DNA of 64,000 nucleotides from Enterovibrio norvegicus DSM 15893 (GCF_900115495.1 NZ_FOWR01000016.1:53007-117006), one strand, 5' to 3'. Shown: positions 1 to 11,625, numbered from the stretch's first letter. Numbers and translations are program-made. Notes: a model not told the origin generated them from the letters alone.

Positions 1-2090
1 TTGTTAAGCCTGGCGCTTCCCTTCACGTTTACGTCATCGCCATTCAACGGAATTTCGAGGGAAATTGACCCAGCTACCGAGCCGTCCACTTGAACATGGG
101 TCAAGGCGGCGCCGACAGAGTCCACCAGAGGCGTAGCAAGCATGTACTCTCGCAATGTCTCGCCGCTTGCGGCAATGTCTGACGTGATGTAGAGCATGCC
201 GGTATCTTCTGCACTAAGCGACGGTATTTCACCTTTCAGGTTGTAGCCGCGTGCATCCATTAACCCCACGTTGGTCGCGTTGAGATACATGGCATCGTTT
301 TCAAACAACAAGTTCAAATCCAGTTCCGTCAATGTTGGCCATTGCGTATCGAAACTAAACTTGGCTTTACGAAGGGGAACGTCAGCTTGGAACATGCCTT
401 CATGTTCGAGGTAAGGGAACGTCGAAATGCCGCCATACCACAGCAGTTTCGCGTGATCAGCCGTACCGCCACGAATTGCAGCGGAAAGGAAATCGGTTAA
501 CTCATCACCCAACGCCAGTGTTGGCAAATAGCGCCAGGTTTCACCCGCATCATTGGCGTTCGCTTCACCATAAAAAGACAGCCACAAGTCGCCCTCTTTG
601 GGAATATCTAGCCTAAACTCGCCCAGCACATTAATGTGAGGCGCACTTACAGACACTTTATCAGACCAAAGCACCACACCTAGGTCATCAAGGTGCCAGT
701 AAAGATTTACATCACCTTGCTGTATATCCAGTGGCGCTTGGAAGAAATCGCCATAAGGCAATTGATCGTCGACCATTGAAAGCGAGGCTTTACCATTAGA
801 GCCGCGCCCCACCACATCAATACCAAGCTTGTGCACTTCAGGCAGGTACGTCCAATGCTGGAAGCCAACATCTGTCAGCGATAATGAATAAGACAGTGGC
901 TGCTCTTTCGCTTGGGCGACACGAATATCTTTGGCCGTTCCTTTTACTGCAAGCGCGGTAATGGCGTTGTCGATATCTTTAGGGATGTCGACCACCTCTC
1001 GAAGCGGCAATAACAAAGCCACATCAAGTTCATTGATGTTTGCCGCCCAACCTTGCGGTGAATATATCGCGTTGACCGACAAAGATGGCCAAGGCGCATT
1101 CGCGGTTGATACCGAAAAATTTTGGCTCGCAACACGCCATGTCGACGCATCTTGCTTTTCGAGCAGCACTTTACCGCGCTCTATGGTCAGAGATTGGTTT
1201 TGTTCTTGCGGGGGCAGATTCCTCGCAGCCAGTTCTGACGGCAAGATTGCTGGCGTATTTGCATGCCAAACCAAATCGCTTTCCGTCAGGTTCAACAAGA
1301 CGCTTTCTGGCTCGCCTTTTTTCAAGGTAAACCACGCCTCACCACCCACCTTGGCGCTGGCAATAACAATGTTTGGATTGATAAAGCGCTTAATCCAATC
1401 TTTCAGGGATAGGTCATCCGCTTTGAGATAGAAGTCGCCATCAAGAGAGGCTAAACCGTTGTGCTCTGAAAACGCGCCACGCACTTCAATAAGGTTAAGT
1501 GATGTCCCTTCAACACTCACCACCCCTTGCACATGATGGGTGCCGTTTTTGTTTTCCCACAACAATGAACGCACATCGATGGTTTTGCGCTGTTCAGAAG
1601 GAGACAGCACCGTGATGTCAGCATTTTGAATCGAAAAATGCCCGAGCCCAACAAGAAACAGATTCTCTAACCGTTCCGCTAGAGGCTTTGTCTCTTTGCT
1701 TTCGCCTTCTGGAAGCTGCGTGACATCTAAAACCAAGCCGTCGATGCTGACATGGGAAAAGGTAGGTTCTCGACGTTTTATGCTCTCAACCACATCGAAC
1801 TGCATTTCGATGCTGTCTGCGGTTAAGACAGATTGATCGCCATCTGGGGTTGATAAAGAAAGATCGTGCAGAGAAAGTGAGGGAATTAGGTATCGCCAGT
1901 GACCTTTTACGGTACTGAAATCGACGTTAAATCCCGTGGCATCACTCGCCCATCGTTGCAGCGGCGCTTTCGCGGTATCTAGGTTTGGAAGAACAATTCG
2001 CATAGAAGCCGTGAGCACGGCAGCACTCACGACTAAAACGATCAAGATCCATTTAACAATCAACGCCAAGCGTCGAGCAAAGCTTACCAT
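1..2090 (-). CDS. yhdP: YhdP-family AsmA-like envelope protein (5' part; 3' end outside window)
   Basis: The minus-strand frame starts with ATG at 2090 and stays open to the window edge, giving about 696 residues of a protein that is usually near 1,270. The N-terminus is a short basic segment followed by one hydrophobic membrane anchor (LALIVKWILIVLVVSAA, about residues 8–24). The rest is a long beta-rich periplasmic region with repeated SLLDGD-like strands, as in AsmA-type proteins. In E. coli YhdP is an inner-membrane-anchored, periplasm-spanning protein implicated in moving phospholipid to the outer membrane. It sits 16 nt after rng on the same strand, the usual gammaproteobacterial order mreBCD–maf–rng–yhdP. 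Identification rests on that order plus the N-terminal architecture; the C-terminal AsmA-like domain is not visible here. Confidence 0.85.
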   Translation of the reverse strand, partial: MVSFARRLALIVKWILIVLVVSAAVLTASMRIVLPNLDTAKAPLQRWASDATGFNVDFSTVKGHWRYLIPSLSLHDLSLSTPDGDQSVLTADSIEMQFDVVESIKRREPTFSHVSIDGLVLDVTQLPEGESKETKPLAERLENLFLVGLGHFSIQNADITVLSPSEQRKTIDVRSLLWENKNGTHHVQGVVSVEGTSLNLIEVRGAFSEHNGLASLDGDFYLKADDLSLKDWIKRFINPNIVIASAKVGGEAWFTLKKGEPESVLLNLTESDLVWHANTPAILPSELAARNLPPQEQNQSLTIERGKVLLEKQDASTWRVASQNFSVSTANAPWPSLSVNAIYSPQGWAANINELDVALLLPLREVVDIPKDIDNAITALAVKGTAKDIRVAQAKEQPLSYSLSLTDVGFQHWTYLPEVHKLGIDVVGRGSNGKASLSMVDDQLPYGDFFQAPLDIQQGDVNLYWHLDDLGVVLWSDKVSVSAPHINVLGEFRLDIPKEGDLWLSFYGEANANDAGETWRYLPTLALGDELTDFLSAAIRGGTADHAKLLWYGGISTFPYLEHEGMFQADVPLRKAKFSFDTQWPTLTELDLNLLFENDAMYLNATNVGLMDARGYNLKGEIPSLSAEDTGMLYITSDIAASGETLREYMLATPLVDSVGAALTHVQVDGSVAGSISLEIPLNGDDVNVKGSARLN

Positions 2091-2106
2091 TTACAGTGTG
2101 TTCTCA

Positions 2107-3576
2107 TTACATCATGACGACGTCAAATTGCTCTTGGGTATACAGCGGCTCAACATGGACTTTCACTTGCTTACCAATAAAGACTTCGAGCTCAGCAACA
2201 GCATGAGACTCTTCGCCTTCGAGCGCTTCACCGACCGCAGGTGATGCGTACACCACAAACTTGTCAGCATCATACGCACGGTTTACTCGGGTGATTTCAC
2301 GCAATACTTCGTAGCAAACCGTTTCAATCGTCTTCACGGAGCCGCGGCCTATACACGTAGGACACTGACCACACAGCACATGTTCAATACTTTCCCGTGT
2401 GCGCTTACGCGTCATCTCTACCAAACCAAGCTGGGTAAAGCCGTTGATGTTGGTTTTCACACGATCTTTCGATAGCCCCTGCTCTAACGATTGGAGCACG
2501 CGCTGGCGGTGCTCATCAGAGTTCATATCGATGAAATCGATGATGATGATGCCGCCCAAGTTGCGAAGACGAAGTTGACGTGCAATGGCGCCGGTCGCTT
2601 CCACATTGGTGTTGAAAATGGTTTCTTCGAGATTACGACGGCCAACAAACGCACCCGTATTGATGTCAATGGTGGTCATAGCTTCGGTCTGATCGATGAT
2701 GAGATAACCGCCAGACTTCAACTCCACTTTACGGTCGAGTGAACGCTGGATTTCGTTCTCAGTATCAAACATATCGAAAATAGGCTTATCACCGGTGTAA
2801 AGCTCAAGTTTGTCATTCAGTTCAGGGACAAACTCTTCAGTGAACTCACTGATTGCATCAAGCGTTGCTCGTGAATCGACGCGAATCAGCTTCAACTCCG
2901 TGCCAACAAAGTCACGCAATATACGCTGCGCCAAGCCTAGCTCACCGTAAAGCATCGATTTTGAAGGGCGTTTGCTGCGACGCTCCAACACCTTGTTCCA
3001 AAGGCGCTTTAAGAACGCGGCATCGTGTGCCATTTCCAGATCCGATGCACCTTCTGCAGCGGTACGGATAATGAACCCGCCCAAATCGTCGCAATAATCA
3101 GAGACAATGCGCTTTAAACGCTCACGCTCTTCTTCGCTTTCAATGCGCTGAGATACACCCACATGGGATGCCCCTGGCATAAAGACCAGATAACGGGAAG
3201 GCAACGTGATATCAGTGGTTAGACGCGCGCCTTTCGTGCCCAGCGGGTCTTTCACCACCTGCACAACAATGTCTTGTCCTTGGCGTACCAGTTCAGAAAT
3301 GTCCCTGACTTGGAATTGCTGCTTTTCGTTTTCAGACACACATTCCGTGTGCGGAACAATGTCTGATGCATGAAGGAAAGCCGCTTTGTCTAAACCAATA
3401 TCAACAAACGCTGCTTGCATACCTGGCAGCACTCGGCTGACTTTACCTTTATAAATATTGCCAACAATACCGCGTTTGGCTTCGCGCTCGATATGAACTT
3501 CCTGAAGGTTTCCACCTTCAATCATCGCAACACGCGTTTCAGTCGGTGTTACGTTAATCAACAACTCTGCATTCAT
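2107..3576 (-). CDS. rng: Ribonuclease G
   Basis: 489 residues, full length for RNase G. It is an endoribonuclease that cuts AU-rich single-stranded RNA, matures the 5' end of 16S rRNA and helps turn over some mRNAs. Visible features are an S1-type RNA-binding domain (about 38–125), the DNase I-like catalytic core with metal ligands D304 ([10 protein letters not shown]) and D347 ([10 protein letters not shown]), and the Zn-link CPTC at 405–408 followed by GRGS. It lacks the long C-terminal degradosome scaffold of RNase E, which separates the two paralogs. Its ATG overlaps the maf stop by 4 nt (ATGA), so the two are probably translationally coupled. Confidence 0.97.
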   Translation of the reverse strand: MNAELLINVTPTETRVAMIEGGNLQEVHIEREAKRGIVGNIYKGKVSRVLPGMQAAFVDIGLDKAAFLHASDIVPHTECVSENEKQQFQVRDISELVRQGQDIVVQVVKDPLGTKGARLTTDITLPSRYLVFMPGASHVGVSQRIESEEERERLKRIVSDYCDDLGGFIIRTAAEGASDLEMAHDAAFLKRLWNKVLERRSKRPSKSMLYGELGLAQRILRDFVGTELKLIRVDSRATLDAISEFTEEFVPELNDKLELYTGDKPIFDMFDTENEIQRSLDRKVELKSGGYLIIDQTEAMTTIDINTGAFVGRRNLEETIFNTNVEATGAIARQLRLRNLGGIIIIDFIDMNSDEHRQRVLQSLEQGLSKDRVKTNINGFTQLGLVEMTRKRTRESIEHVLCGQCPTCIGRGSVKTIETVCYEVLREITRVNRAYDADKFVVYASPAVGEALEGEESHAVAELEVFIGKQVKVHVEPLYTQEQFDVVMM

Positions 3577-4160
3577 AGCTTTTCACCGCGTAATTTTTTG
3601 AATTCGGTCAACAGAGCATCTGTCTCAAATAGGGGGAGGCCGACAACAGCATGGTAGCTGCCATCAATGCGCGTTACGAAGCGCCCGCCTAAGCCTTGAA
3701 TACCATAGCTTCCCGCTTTATCAGCCGGCTCACCACTTTGCCAATAGGCCGTAATTTCTTCATCACTCAATGCTTTAAACCATACATGAGTTGTGACAAG
3801 CGTGGTGAGGGTTTGGTTCCGATCAGCAAAGGTTACCGCCGTCATTACCTGATGTTGCCTATCCGACAATTGGCGCAGCATGCGTCGTGAGTCATCAAGG
3901 TTTTGCGGTTTTTCAAGCACAGTACCATCACAGACCACAATGGTGTCAGCACCTAAAACAGGCAAATCCGTTGGCGCAGCGTCTACACCCGCTTTGGCTT
4001 TATCAATAGACAAACGGCGGACATAGTCCGCCGCTTCTTCGTGAGGTTGACGTTGTTCTTCAACATCAACACGTAAAATAGAAAACGACACAGAGAGCTG
4101 TTCGAGTAGCTCTTTTCTGCGCGGCGAGGCAGAGGCAAGATACACGTGAAGCGCAGACAT
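3573..4160 (-). CDS. maf: Maf-family nucleotide pyrophosphatase (YhdE type)
   Basis: 195 residues. Maf proteins hydrolyse nucleoside triphosphates to monophosphates plus pyrophosphate. The YhdE subgroup prefers dTTP/UTP and has been linked to septation control when overproduced. The N-terminal substrate loop [11 protein letters not shown] (10–20) and the catalytic aspartate of GADTIVV (D72) are present, followed by a KPQN motif. It lies between mreD (11-nt gap) and rng (4-nt overlap), the standard place for this subgroup, which is the main reason for preferring the dTTP/UTP enzyme over the YceF paralog. The start at 4160 is the only one that keeps the conserved N-terminus. Confidence 0.95.
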   Translation of the reverse strand: MSALHVYLASASPRRKELLEQLSVSFSILRVDVEEQRQPHEEAADYVRRLSIDKAKAGVDAAPTDLPVLGADTIVVCDGTVLEKPQNLDDSRRMLRQLSDRQHQVMTAVTFADRNQTLTTLVTTHVWFKALSDEEITAYWQSGEPADKAGSYGIQGLGGRFVTRIDGSYHAVVGLPLFETDALLTEFKKLRGEKL

Positions 4161-4172
4161 AAAGGCTCCAGA

Positions 4173-4661
4173 TTACTTAATGGAAAACTGACGACGAACG
4201 CGACGCAGTAAAAGGAATAGCCATGGCCACAACAGGAAGTTAAGCACACCGGACCAAAGGATATTGGGGTCGAACTGTACATCCGACACCAAATATTCCG
4301 CCCAAAACTCTAACACCTTTCCTGCCAGCGTGAGCAACGACAACAGTGCTGCTTGCTGCCAAAGGGACATATTTCTCAACAACTGGAAGTTGAGCGCGAC
4401 AATATAAATCAGCACCGACATCATGAGGCCACGCACACCGAGCGTCGACCCCAGCATCAAATCCCAAAGCAACCCCAGCACCAACGCCGTCCCGACGTTC
4501 ACACGATGTGGTAATGCCAATACCCAGTAAAAGGCCACCAGCAACACCCAAGAAGGACGAAACGGGGCTAACTCACCAGGCCAAGGCGCGGCTTGAAGGA
4601 TCAGCGCAACAATGAATGACAGCCAAATAAGCGTATGACCGCGCACAGTAGAATTAGCCAT
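4173..4661 (-). CDS. mreD: Rod shape-determining membrane protein MreD
   Basis: An inner-membrane partner of MreB and MreC in the elongasome, which guides lateral peptidoglycan synthesis. With the ATG at 4661 the protein is 162 residues, the same length as E. coli MreD as I recall it. It keeps the typical opening (IWLSFIVALILQ) and the family motifs LALPHRVNVGT and LWDLMLGSTLGVRG. There are about five hydrophobic segments. A longer in-frame start at 4691 lies well inside mreC and adds residues not expected for the family, so I chose 4661. It overlaps the end of mreC by 8 nt, consistent with one mreBCD transcript. Confidence 0.93.
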   Translation of the reverse strand: MANSTVRGHTLIWLSFIVALILQAAPWPGELAPFRPSWVLLVAFYWVLALPHRVNVGTALVLGLLWDLMLGSTLGVRGLMMSVLIYIVALNFQLLRNMSLWQQAALLSLLTLAGKVLEFWAEYLVSDVQFDPNILWSGVLNFLLWPWLFLLLRRVRRQFSIK

Positions 4662-5592
4662 TGGTGGTCTCTTGTTGTTCTGTAGCGGCATCAGGGTTCA
4701 CAGTAGGCGTAGCATCGCCCTCTTGTGCACCTTCAAGGCTTTCGTCATTCGCGGGGGCTTCGTCTTTATCGACATTGGTTGGCCACACCAGCAGCAAATA
4801 ACGCAAGCGATCAAACTGCACTTCTGGCTTCGCATCCACTTGCGCAAACGGACGACGGTTATCAAAGGAAAACGAACTCACCTTAGCCACCGGATACCCT
4901 TCAGGGAAAACACCGCCCAAGCCGGACGTGACTAACATGTCGCCCGGCTCAATGTCAGCGCTGCTTGGAATATTATCGAGCTGAATATTGTCGGTTTGGC
5001 CTCGGCCTGCCGCAATTACCCGAACATCGTTACGCACCACTTGCACAGGGATCGCATGCGTCGGATCTGTGATCAGCAATACGCGGCTGTTATGCGCCCC
5101 AACATAAGAGACTTGGCCGACGATACCGCGCTCATTTAGCACGGGCTGGCCTTCATACACGCCGTTTGTTCGCCCTTTGTCGATCATGACCTGATGCTTG
5201 TAAGGATCAGAGTCAACCGCCATGACTTCCGCCACCATCTTGCGCTCATCACGCACAAACGGAGAGCCGAGTAGCTCGCGAAGACGTTGGTTTTCCTGCT
5301 CCATTTGCGTGAACAACAACTGACTGCTTCGAAGCATTAGCACTTCTTCTTTCAGCTTGGTGTTATCAATCAACAATTGCTGATGAGAGGTAAACTGACG
5401 GGATACGTTATCCAATAAATCACGCGGCACGTTAGAGGCATACTGCAACGGCGCGACAACGGAATTCAGGAGATAACGAAAGTTGGTGAAAGCACCAAGA
5501 CGACTATCAGCCAGCATAAGGCTGGCTGATATCAATAGAGCGAAAAACAGGCGTAATTGTAGCGATGGCCCACGGCCAAATATCGGTTTCAT
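4654..5592 (-). CDS. mreC: Rod shape-determining protein MreC
   Basis: 312 residues. This bitopic inner-membrane protein links cytoplasmic MreB to the periplasmic wall-synthesis enzymes. A short cytoplasmic N-terminus precedes one membrane segment (about 12–30). A coiled coil at about 70–110 is rich in leucine and charged residues (LLIDNTKLKEEVLMLRSSQ). The beta-domain follows, with the family motifs VMIDKGRTNGVYEGQPV and ITDPTHAIPVQV. The last roughly 35 residues are acidic and low in complexity, which is common in Vibrionaceae. It starts 41 nt after mreB and overlaps mreD. Confidence 0.96.
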   Translation of the reverse strand: MKPIFGRGPSLQLRLFFALLISASLMLADSRLGAFTNFRYLLNSVVAPLQYASNVPRDLLDNVSRQFTSHQQLLIDNTKLKEEVLMLRSSQLLFTQMEQENQRLRELLGSPFVRDERKMVAEVMAVDSDPYKHQVMIDKGRTNGVYEGQPVLNERGIVGQVSYVGAHNSRVLLITDPTHAIPVQVVRNDVRVIAAGRGQTDNIQLDNIPSSADIEPGDMLVTSGLGGVFPEGYPVAKVSSFSFDNRRPFAQVDAKPEVQFDRLRYLLLVWPTNVDKDEAPANDESLEGAQEGDATPTVNPDAATEQQETTNG

Positions 5593-5633
5593 TCACTTAC
5601 AACCTGTTAAACCTGTAAATAGGTGGACGCGAA

Positions 5634-6686
<1,053 letters not shown>

Positions 6687-6793
6687 TTAATCCTGCAAGC
6701 GTTAAAATTCTTCAAATTCCGCTAAATGTACCAATGCTGACGGGGCGCGGCAAGGCGATGATCTACAAACCTGAATGAGATCAGTCTTTTTTT

Positions 6794-9700
6794 TCATTCC
6801 CCTGTCAAAGTGATGTTTTTTTCACCTTTAAATATGACGCGATCGCTGCCTCTGTAGAAACCAAATGTTCCTATTGCTGACGGATCTTCATTAAAGCTGT
6901 CGCCCTGCCAACGGTATTGCAGCCAAGTTTGACGCAGACCACTTTTTGTTGGCGCACCGAGCTTTTGCCAAAACCGAAATTGTTCACGGTTTGGCCCTTT
7001 ATCCTGATTTGGCGGAATAACGTGAAAGACAGAAGTACCCTTTTCAACACGTTTCGTTTGAACAACCTCATTCGCGCTGTTTTTTAGCACTATCTGAGCA
7101 CGGTCAGCTTCGACGGTTGTATCACTAAACAGTACATTTTTTTGAGCAACGCCTGCCTCAGTGGAAATATTGGTCGCGTTATCTCGCGCATTTGTCACGA
7201 AGTGAGACCCATTGAAGACTTCGACAGTCACAGGCAGGGTTTGTTCACGCGTTAAATCCTGGGTTTCCGTAAACCCTTCAATACGCATACGGCCGAAGAG
7301 GAAGTCGCCTCTGCCGAATTTGGCGCCATCGCTTCCCCCTTTGGGATCTGGCACTTTTTCTACGCACTGAGCAGCGGCGTTTTCATCGCAAAACGTAAAT
7401 CCCGTTCCATCCCGATCAGGTGATTTAACCCCCACAGCAAAACGTAGCGATTCAAAAGGCCCATCTGGCGACGCGCTCTTTTGCACCATCATGCTTCCAT
7501 CAATCGCGACCTCACTCGCTCCGCCAGCGCCAGCTTTCCATTGCTGCGCGGCTTGTGAAGGTAATGCGGGATGCGACCACCGAGAGGTCATATCAGACGC
7601 ATCATGAACCGCCCAGTCTTCAAATGCGGCTTTGTCATTGGCCCCTGAAAACACATGGTAATTTTTAACGGGCTTGTTGTCCGTCGTCATCGCATGGATA
7701 ACGTAATTGCCACTAAATGGCTGTTCGAGATAGGTAAACCCTTTACTCTCATCATCATAGGCTGGATCAATTCCGGGATTTATTCTCGCACTGAGGCCAA
7801 AATGAGACGGGTAGAAACGGCCGACGTCCCGCTGTCCGGGATTAACCGTCATATCGAGATATTTTGATACTAGCTGAGAGCGTATTTTGAAGATCCCAAC
7901 ATCACTGATGTTTAAAGTGGAAAATGGGTATAAACCGTTACTGGTAGCGTCTGTATTGGTTTTGGGTGTGAAACCGTTAAGAGTGGCATCACTGCCTGAT
8001 ACAGGCGTAACAATCCGCGCCACATCATCAAACAGCACCTGCGCTGCTGGCGCGTCTACCGCTTTAAAACTCGGTGTGATGGGACGACTGCAATAAGAAT
8101 CATCTAACATAACGATGCCGCCATCATTTCTATCACCGCTTTTCCATATCACGGGCTTTAGGGAAGCCGAGAATGCATCTCCTGCCTTACTTAATCTGCC
8201 ATTGTCTGTGGCTGGGCTTTGCTTACCTGAAAGATCACATATTGCCAGAGTGTATGGGCGAACATGCAATACTGCGTCGCCTTGCAGCTTTTCTGACATC
8301 GCTTTGTTTTCCGAGCCTGAGGGTAGGGTCGCCTGACTTTTTCCTGTTGATACTTCCTCCACAGGAATACTCAGAGCGCCAGCATCTGCATATCTCACCG
8401 TTACCGCATTATTGGCGCGTCCATCAACGAAGTTGATGTTCAGCGTTTGCTCGCCCGAATTACCATTGATCGTAGGCTTTCTTGGCGCCCCCCCGCTCAA
8501 ATATGCAGGTTGAAGGTAAGACGCTTCACCAAATTTAAGCGTTTTCGTCCCTTCATAATCAGGTATTGGGGTAGGGTCGCAATCGCCATAAACGGCTTCA
8601 ATGGAGAGCTTCTCTGGCTTGCCAGCCACCATTTTCAGGGGTGAAGGAGAGAAACGAAACCCACCCGCTTTGAAGGTGTAGTTGCCTTGTTCGGAGGTGA
8701 GTTCACCCGTGTCACTGGAGTTAAACGTTGCTTCGACATTAACGGTGCCAATGGCTTTGTTTTGAAGCCAAAGCTCAGTGCTACCCGCTGTCAACGTTAC
8801 CGATTTATCGGGTCCAATACAGTTACCGTTCTCACTGGTAGCCCAGCACGCGGTGTCTAAGTGGTTGGTTGCTTTGACCGTTAAGTCACCAGAGATATCT
8901 GTTTGAATGTCACCTGTGTCGTCAGTGACGTTAAACATAATAGGAATGCGCGAGCATGTGTTAGCGGATGCCAGCTCAGGAGTAATAAATAAATCAAATA
9001 CTTTTAGAGGCTCATAGAAGATACGTGAACCATCAGTCATCACAATGGATTTTGCTGTTACCGCACCATGAATATGCGCACCGAATACTTTTGTTTGAGT
9101 ATATCCCGCCAAATAGGCAGAACCGACAGAGTAAATATTTCCTCTTACGACAGAACCAGAACCGAGTTTAATACTGTAGAAGTCTTCCCCCTGCTCTTGT
9201 TTGTGCACCCATATAGACAATGCGCTCGACTTGCCGTCTGAATTCATAAATACACCATTCAGAACATTTAATTCATTGATATGTATTTCTGTTTCACCTT
9301 CGAGCACCAAATGGACATTTTGATTTAGTGTTAACGTGCCAAAATAGTATTTACCCGGAGCGAGCGTGATCGTAGATTCAGCAAGAATTAATACGGAGAC
9401 ATAGTTCGGATCATTTGGCGTTAAACGGACGTCATCTTGGTATTTTGTCTCATAGTTAGCATTCGCATCGTCCATAGTAAGATCATTTTCACCGTGACCT
9501 CTGACCAATGGTTTCAAGCCTTTATCAGCTACCCTTACATCACTCTGAACACATTCAACAGGGGTTAATCCATTAATAGCATTACACTTAACCCCCCATG
9601 AGGTATAGACATCCTCAAAGCCAAGCTCGACCTCTGGCGCATTAGGAACAACCACTGTCGCCCCTTCATTAATTTGTATACAACTCGTCTTAACTGCATC

Positions 9701-9829
9701 CAAACGACAGTTAAACGCGTTGCCTGCAACACTTGGGGCTTGCGCGGGGCCAGGAAAATACTGTGCATTAGATGCTAGGACTTGAACGCTAAAAAGCGTA
9801 AAGATAAAGAAAAAAAGTAACCGAATCAC
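6794..9829 (-). CDS. mshQ: MSHA biogenesis protein MshQ
   Basis: 1,011 residues, last gene of the pilus operon. It begins with GTG in a GTGA overlap with the mshP stop. A signal peptide is clear (MIRLLFFFIFTLFSVQVLAS, then NAQYF). The mature protein is a large beta-rich exported protein. The N-terminal third resembles a parallel beta-solenoid (ALSIWVHKQEQGEDFYS, VVRGNIYSVGSAYLAGY). The C-terminal half looks like the conserved MshQ region found in Vibrio and Shewanella (usually annotated as DUF6701). Its job is not established; the operon position suggests a pilus-associated surface or assembly protein. The N-terminal half is visibly more AT-rich than its neighbours. Confidence 0.88.
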   Translation of the reverse strand: MIRLLFFFIFTLFSVQVLASNAQYFPGPAQAPSVAGNAFNCRLDAVKTSCIQINEGATVVVPNAPEVELGFEDVYTSWGVKCNAINGLTPVECVQSDVRVADKGLKPLVRGHGENDLTMDDANANYETKYQDDVRLTPNDPNYVSVLILAESTITLAPGKYYFGTLTLNQNVHLVLEGETEIHINELNVLNGVFMNSDGKSSALSIWVHKQEQGEDFYSIKLGSGSVVRGNIYSVGSAYLAGYTQTKVFGAHIHGAVTAKSIVMTDGSRIFYEPLKVFDLFITPELASANTCSRIPIMFNVTDDTGDIQTDISGDLTVKATNHLDTACWATSENGNCIGPDKSVTLTAGSTELWLQNKAIGTVNVEATFNSSDTGELTSEQGNYTFKAGGFRFSPSPLKMVAGKPEKLSIEAVYGDCDPTPIPDYEGTKTLKFGEASYLQPAYLSGGAPRKPTINGNSGEQTLNINFVDGRANNAVTVRYADAGALSIPVEEVSTGKSQATLPSGSENKAMSEKLQGDAVLHVRPYTLAICDLSGKQSPATDNGRLSKAGDAFSASLKPVIWKSGDRNDGGIVMLDDSYCSRPITPSFKAVDAPAAQVLFDDVARIVTPVSGSDATLNGFTPKTNTDATSNGLYPFSTLNISDVGIFKIRSQLVSKYLDMTVNPGQRDVGRFYPSHFGLSARINPGIDPAYDDESKGFTYLEQPFSGNYVIHAMTTDNKPVKNYHVFSGANDKAAFEDWAVHDASDMTSRWSHPALPSQAAQQWKAGAGGASEVAIDGSMMVQKSASPDGPFESLRFAVGVKSPDRDGTGFTFCDENAAAQCVEKVPDPKGGSDGAKFGRGDFLFGRMRIEGFTETQDLTREQTLPVTVEVFNGSHFVTNARDNATNISTEAGVAQKNVLFSDTTVEADRAQIVLKNSANEVVQTKRVEKGTSVFHVIPPNQDKGPNREQFRFWQKLGAPTKSGLRQTWLQYRWQGDSFNEDPSAIGTFGFYRGSDRVIFKGEKNITLTGE

Positions 9830-10266
9830 AGCGCCAACTCCTTCGCCCAGCTTTCTTGCACTCGCACAACTTGAAGATGCCCACTACCGCACTTGCCTGT
9901 GCTCTCAACTCTGTACTGTGCCAATGGCGGTGTACCAACTACCTCACAGGTCACAGACACAGAACATCCTCGTAACCCTCTTGATGAGAATTGTGTGGTT
10001 TGGGGCGTCGCATTGCACTCTGCGACTGGTGGGCTATCAATATCCTTAGCAAGGGGAAATAGCTTTGCCATTGCCATCTCTGTGCCACTGTTCGCGGCCA
10101 ACCAAGCGCGTGTACCGAGCACTTCTCGCGTCGTTGTATCGCTTTGCGACCAAGTAATTTGCATCAAGGCGGCACCGAGTGCGGCTAATCCCGTTATCGC
10201 AAATATGGCAATCATCAACATACTGCCTTGCTGACGTTTATAAGAAGAAAAGCGGCTAAGGCGCAT
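9826..10266 (-). CDS. mshP: MSHA pilin-like protein MshP
   Basis: About 146 residues from the ATG at 10266. A longer upstream start at 10305 would add 13 residues and push further into mshO. A basic N-terminus ends in RQQGSMLMIAIFAITGLAALG, a degenerate type IV prepilin-like leader with a hydrophobic helix, followed by a cysteine-containing globular part (four to five Cys between about 85 and 125). It matches the size and place of MshP, a minor pilin-like component of unknown exact role. It overlaps mshO by 11 nt and mshQ by 4 nt. The start choice is uncertain. Confidence 0.82.
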   Translation of the reverse strand: MRLSRFSSYKRQQGSMLMIAIFAITGLAALGAALMQITWSQSDTTTREVLGTRAWLAANSGTEMAMAKLFPLAKDIDSPPVAECNATPQTTQFSSRGLRGCSVSVTCEVVGTPPLAQYRVESTGKCGSGHLQVVRVQESWAKELAL

Positions 10267-10999
10267 TGAGAACCTGCACATGTTGGTTGTAAACAGAGGT
10301 TTCACTGGATTGATTAAAACGATAATAAATATTGATCAGGTTGCCGCTAGATAGCGATGTGCCAGCAAGGTCGAAGCGACTGCCTGCCGCAATGTTTTGT
10401 GCCAGTGTGATATTTTTGGGCGTCGCACCATCGTTCACACGTCGACGAAGTTCACCCTCACCGAAGCAAAGTGTCACCGAATGATGATAGATATAGATCC
10501 GCTTAGACGGTGAAGATGCAGGCCATTCGGCTGCGAGAGGTTTATCAAGTGTTAGGGTGTTTCCTGAGGCAGCAGTAATGGCAAAACTGTTCGATGCACC
10601 GCTTATAAGATCTGATGGCTTCATGGGCAAAAAGACCAAACGATCGCTTGTGACCCCACCTTGCCAGTTTGTCTTTTCGGTAGAAAGCGCAACATCCAAG
10701 GTGTTCGCGCCCTGTTTTAACTGGTGATACGTGCCTGAGTAACGAATAGGGGTATAGGTTAAACAGGCGCCATCATCCCACACCGTCATGCTATTCGGCA
10801 CAGCATGACGCAATTCGCGCCCTAGTCGCTCAACCACAAAGCGAGCTTGGGATTGTAACGCTTCACGGTTTTTTGATTCCACATACCCACTGGTGCTGCT
10901 TTCGATAAAGCCAAAGATACCGACAGACACAATCGCGAGGATTGTCATGGTGACGATAAGCTCAACCAGCGTAAATCCTGATTGGGACGCTCGTTTCAT
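10256..10999 (-). CDS. mshO: MSHA minor pilin MshO
   Basis: 247 residues. The class III prepilin leader is explicit: MKRASQSG followed by FTLVELIVTMTILAIVSVG, with glycine before the cut and glutamate at +5, the site for PilD peptidase and N-methylation. The large C-terminal globular domain fits a minor pseudopilin that may prime or tip the MSHA fibre. Its start overlaps the mshD stop by one base (TGATG), so the two are probably coupled. Confidence 0.9.
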   Translation of the reverse strand: MKRASQSGFTLVELIVTMTILAIVSVGIFGFIESSTSGYVESKNREALQSQARFVVERLGRELRHAVPNSMTVWDDGACLTYTPIRYSGTYHQLKQGANTLDVALSTEKTNWQGGVTSDRLVFLPMKPSDLISGASNSFAITAASGNTLTLDKPLAAEWPASSPSKRIYIYHHSVTLCFGEGELRRRVNDGATPKNITLAQNIAAGSRFDLAGTSLSSGNLINIYYRFNQSSETSVYNQHVQVLNAP

Positions 11000-11625
11000 C
11001 AGAAATTGCTCCGATAGGCGGTGAAGTCAAAACGGCCAAACTGTCCGGTATCAACCACCATGTCGATGCGTTTATGAAGCTGGGAATTGTTCGTGCTATC
11101 CGTGAAGGTCGAATCGTCATAGGTGACATTGATATCCACCATAAAGCCCAAATAATCATCGGCACTGCCACCAATCAATTCGTGCAAGCTACCTTTATGA
11201 AGATCCGTATCAGAACAAATGCTGCTATCTGCCCCCCAACAGCCAATGTAGTCTTCGGTGGCCACAAAGCCGTCTCCTGCAACTAACGTTGGCGTGCAGG
11301 CAGGAATGGTGTCGGGTGCTGGAATGCCCAAGGCTTTCACCGCGTCGGCATTTTCATCACAGCGCCATTGGCTGCCGTTAGGGTCGCTATTGCGATCAAA
11401 TTGTCGCGCCAGCACTTCTGACATCACCGCTTGTCCCAACGCTGCTGCGCGGGCTTCAAAGTGCGGGTTGGCTGATTTGGCGAACATAGGGAATAGGGTT
11501 GTGCTGATCAACACCATCGCCACACCAAAGACGACAATGCCGATAACCAGCTCCACCAGCGTGAATCCGCGCTGATGGTGAGAAATAGGGGTTGGATACT
11601 TAGAGGTATTTTCAGTCACAGGCAT
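10999..11625 (-). CDS. mshD: MSHA minor pilin MshD
   Basis: About 208 residues from the ATG at 11625, which has a GAAGG ribosome site about 9 nt upstream; an in-frame GTG at 11640 is the alternative. The prepilin leader reads HHQRG then FTLVELVIGIVVFGVAMVL, with Glu at +5. The C-terminal part contains paired cysteines (WRCDENADAV, PACTPT, YIGCWG, SSICSD), probably forming disulfides in the periplasm. It is predicted to be a minor pilin of the MSHA fibre. It overlaps mshC by 14 nt. Confidence 0.88.
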   Translation of the reverse strand: MPVTENTSKYPTPISHHQRGFTLVELVIGIVVFGVAMVLISTTLFPMFAKSANPHFEARAAALGQAVMSEVLARQFDRNSDPNGSQWRCDENADAVKALGIPAPDTIPACTPTLVAGDGFVATEDYIGCWGADSSICSDTDLHKGSLHELIGGSADDYLGFMVDINVTYDDSTFTDSTNNSQLHKRIDMVVDTGQFGRFDFTAYRSNF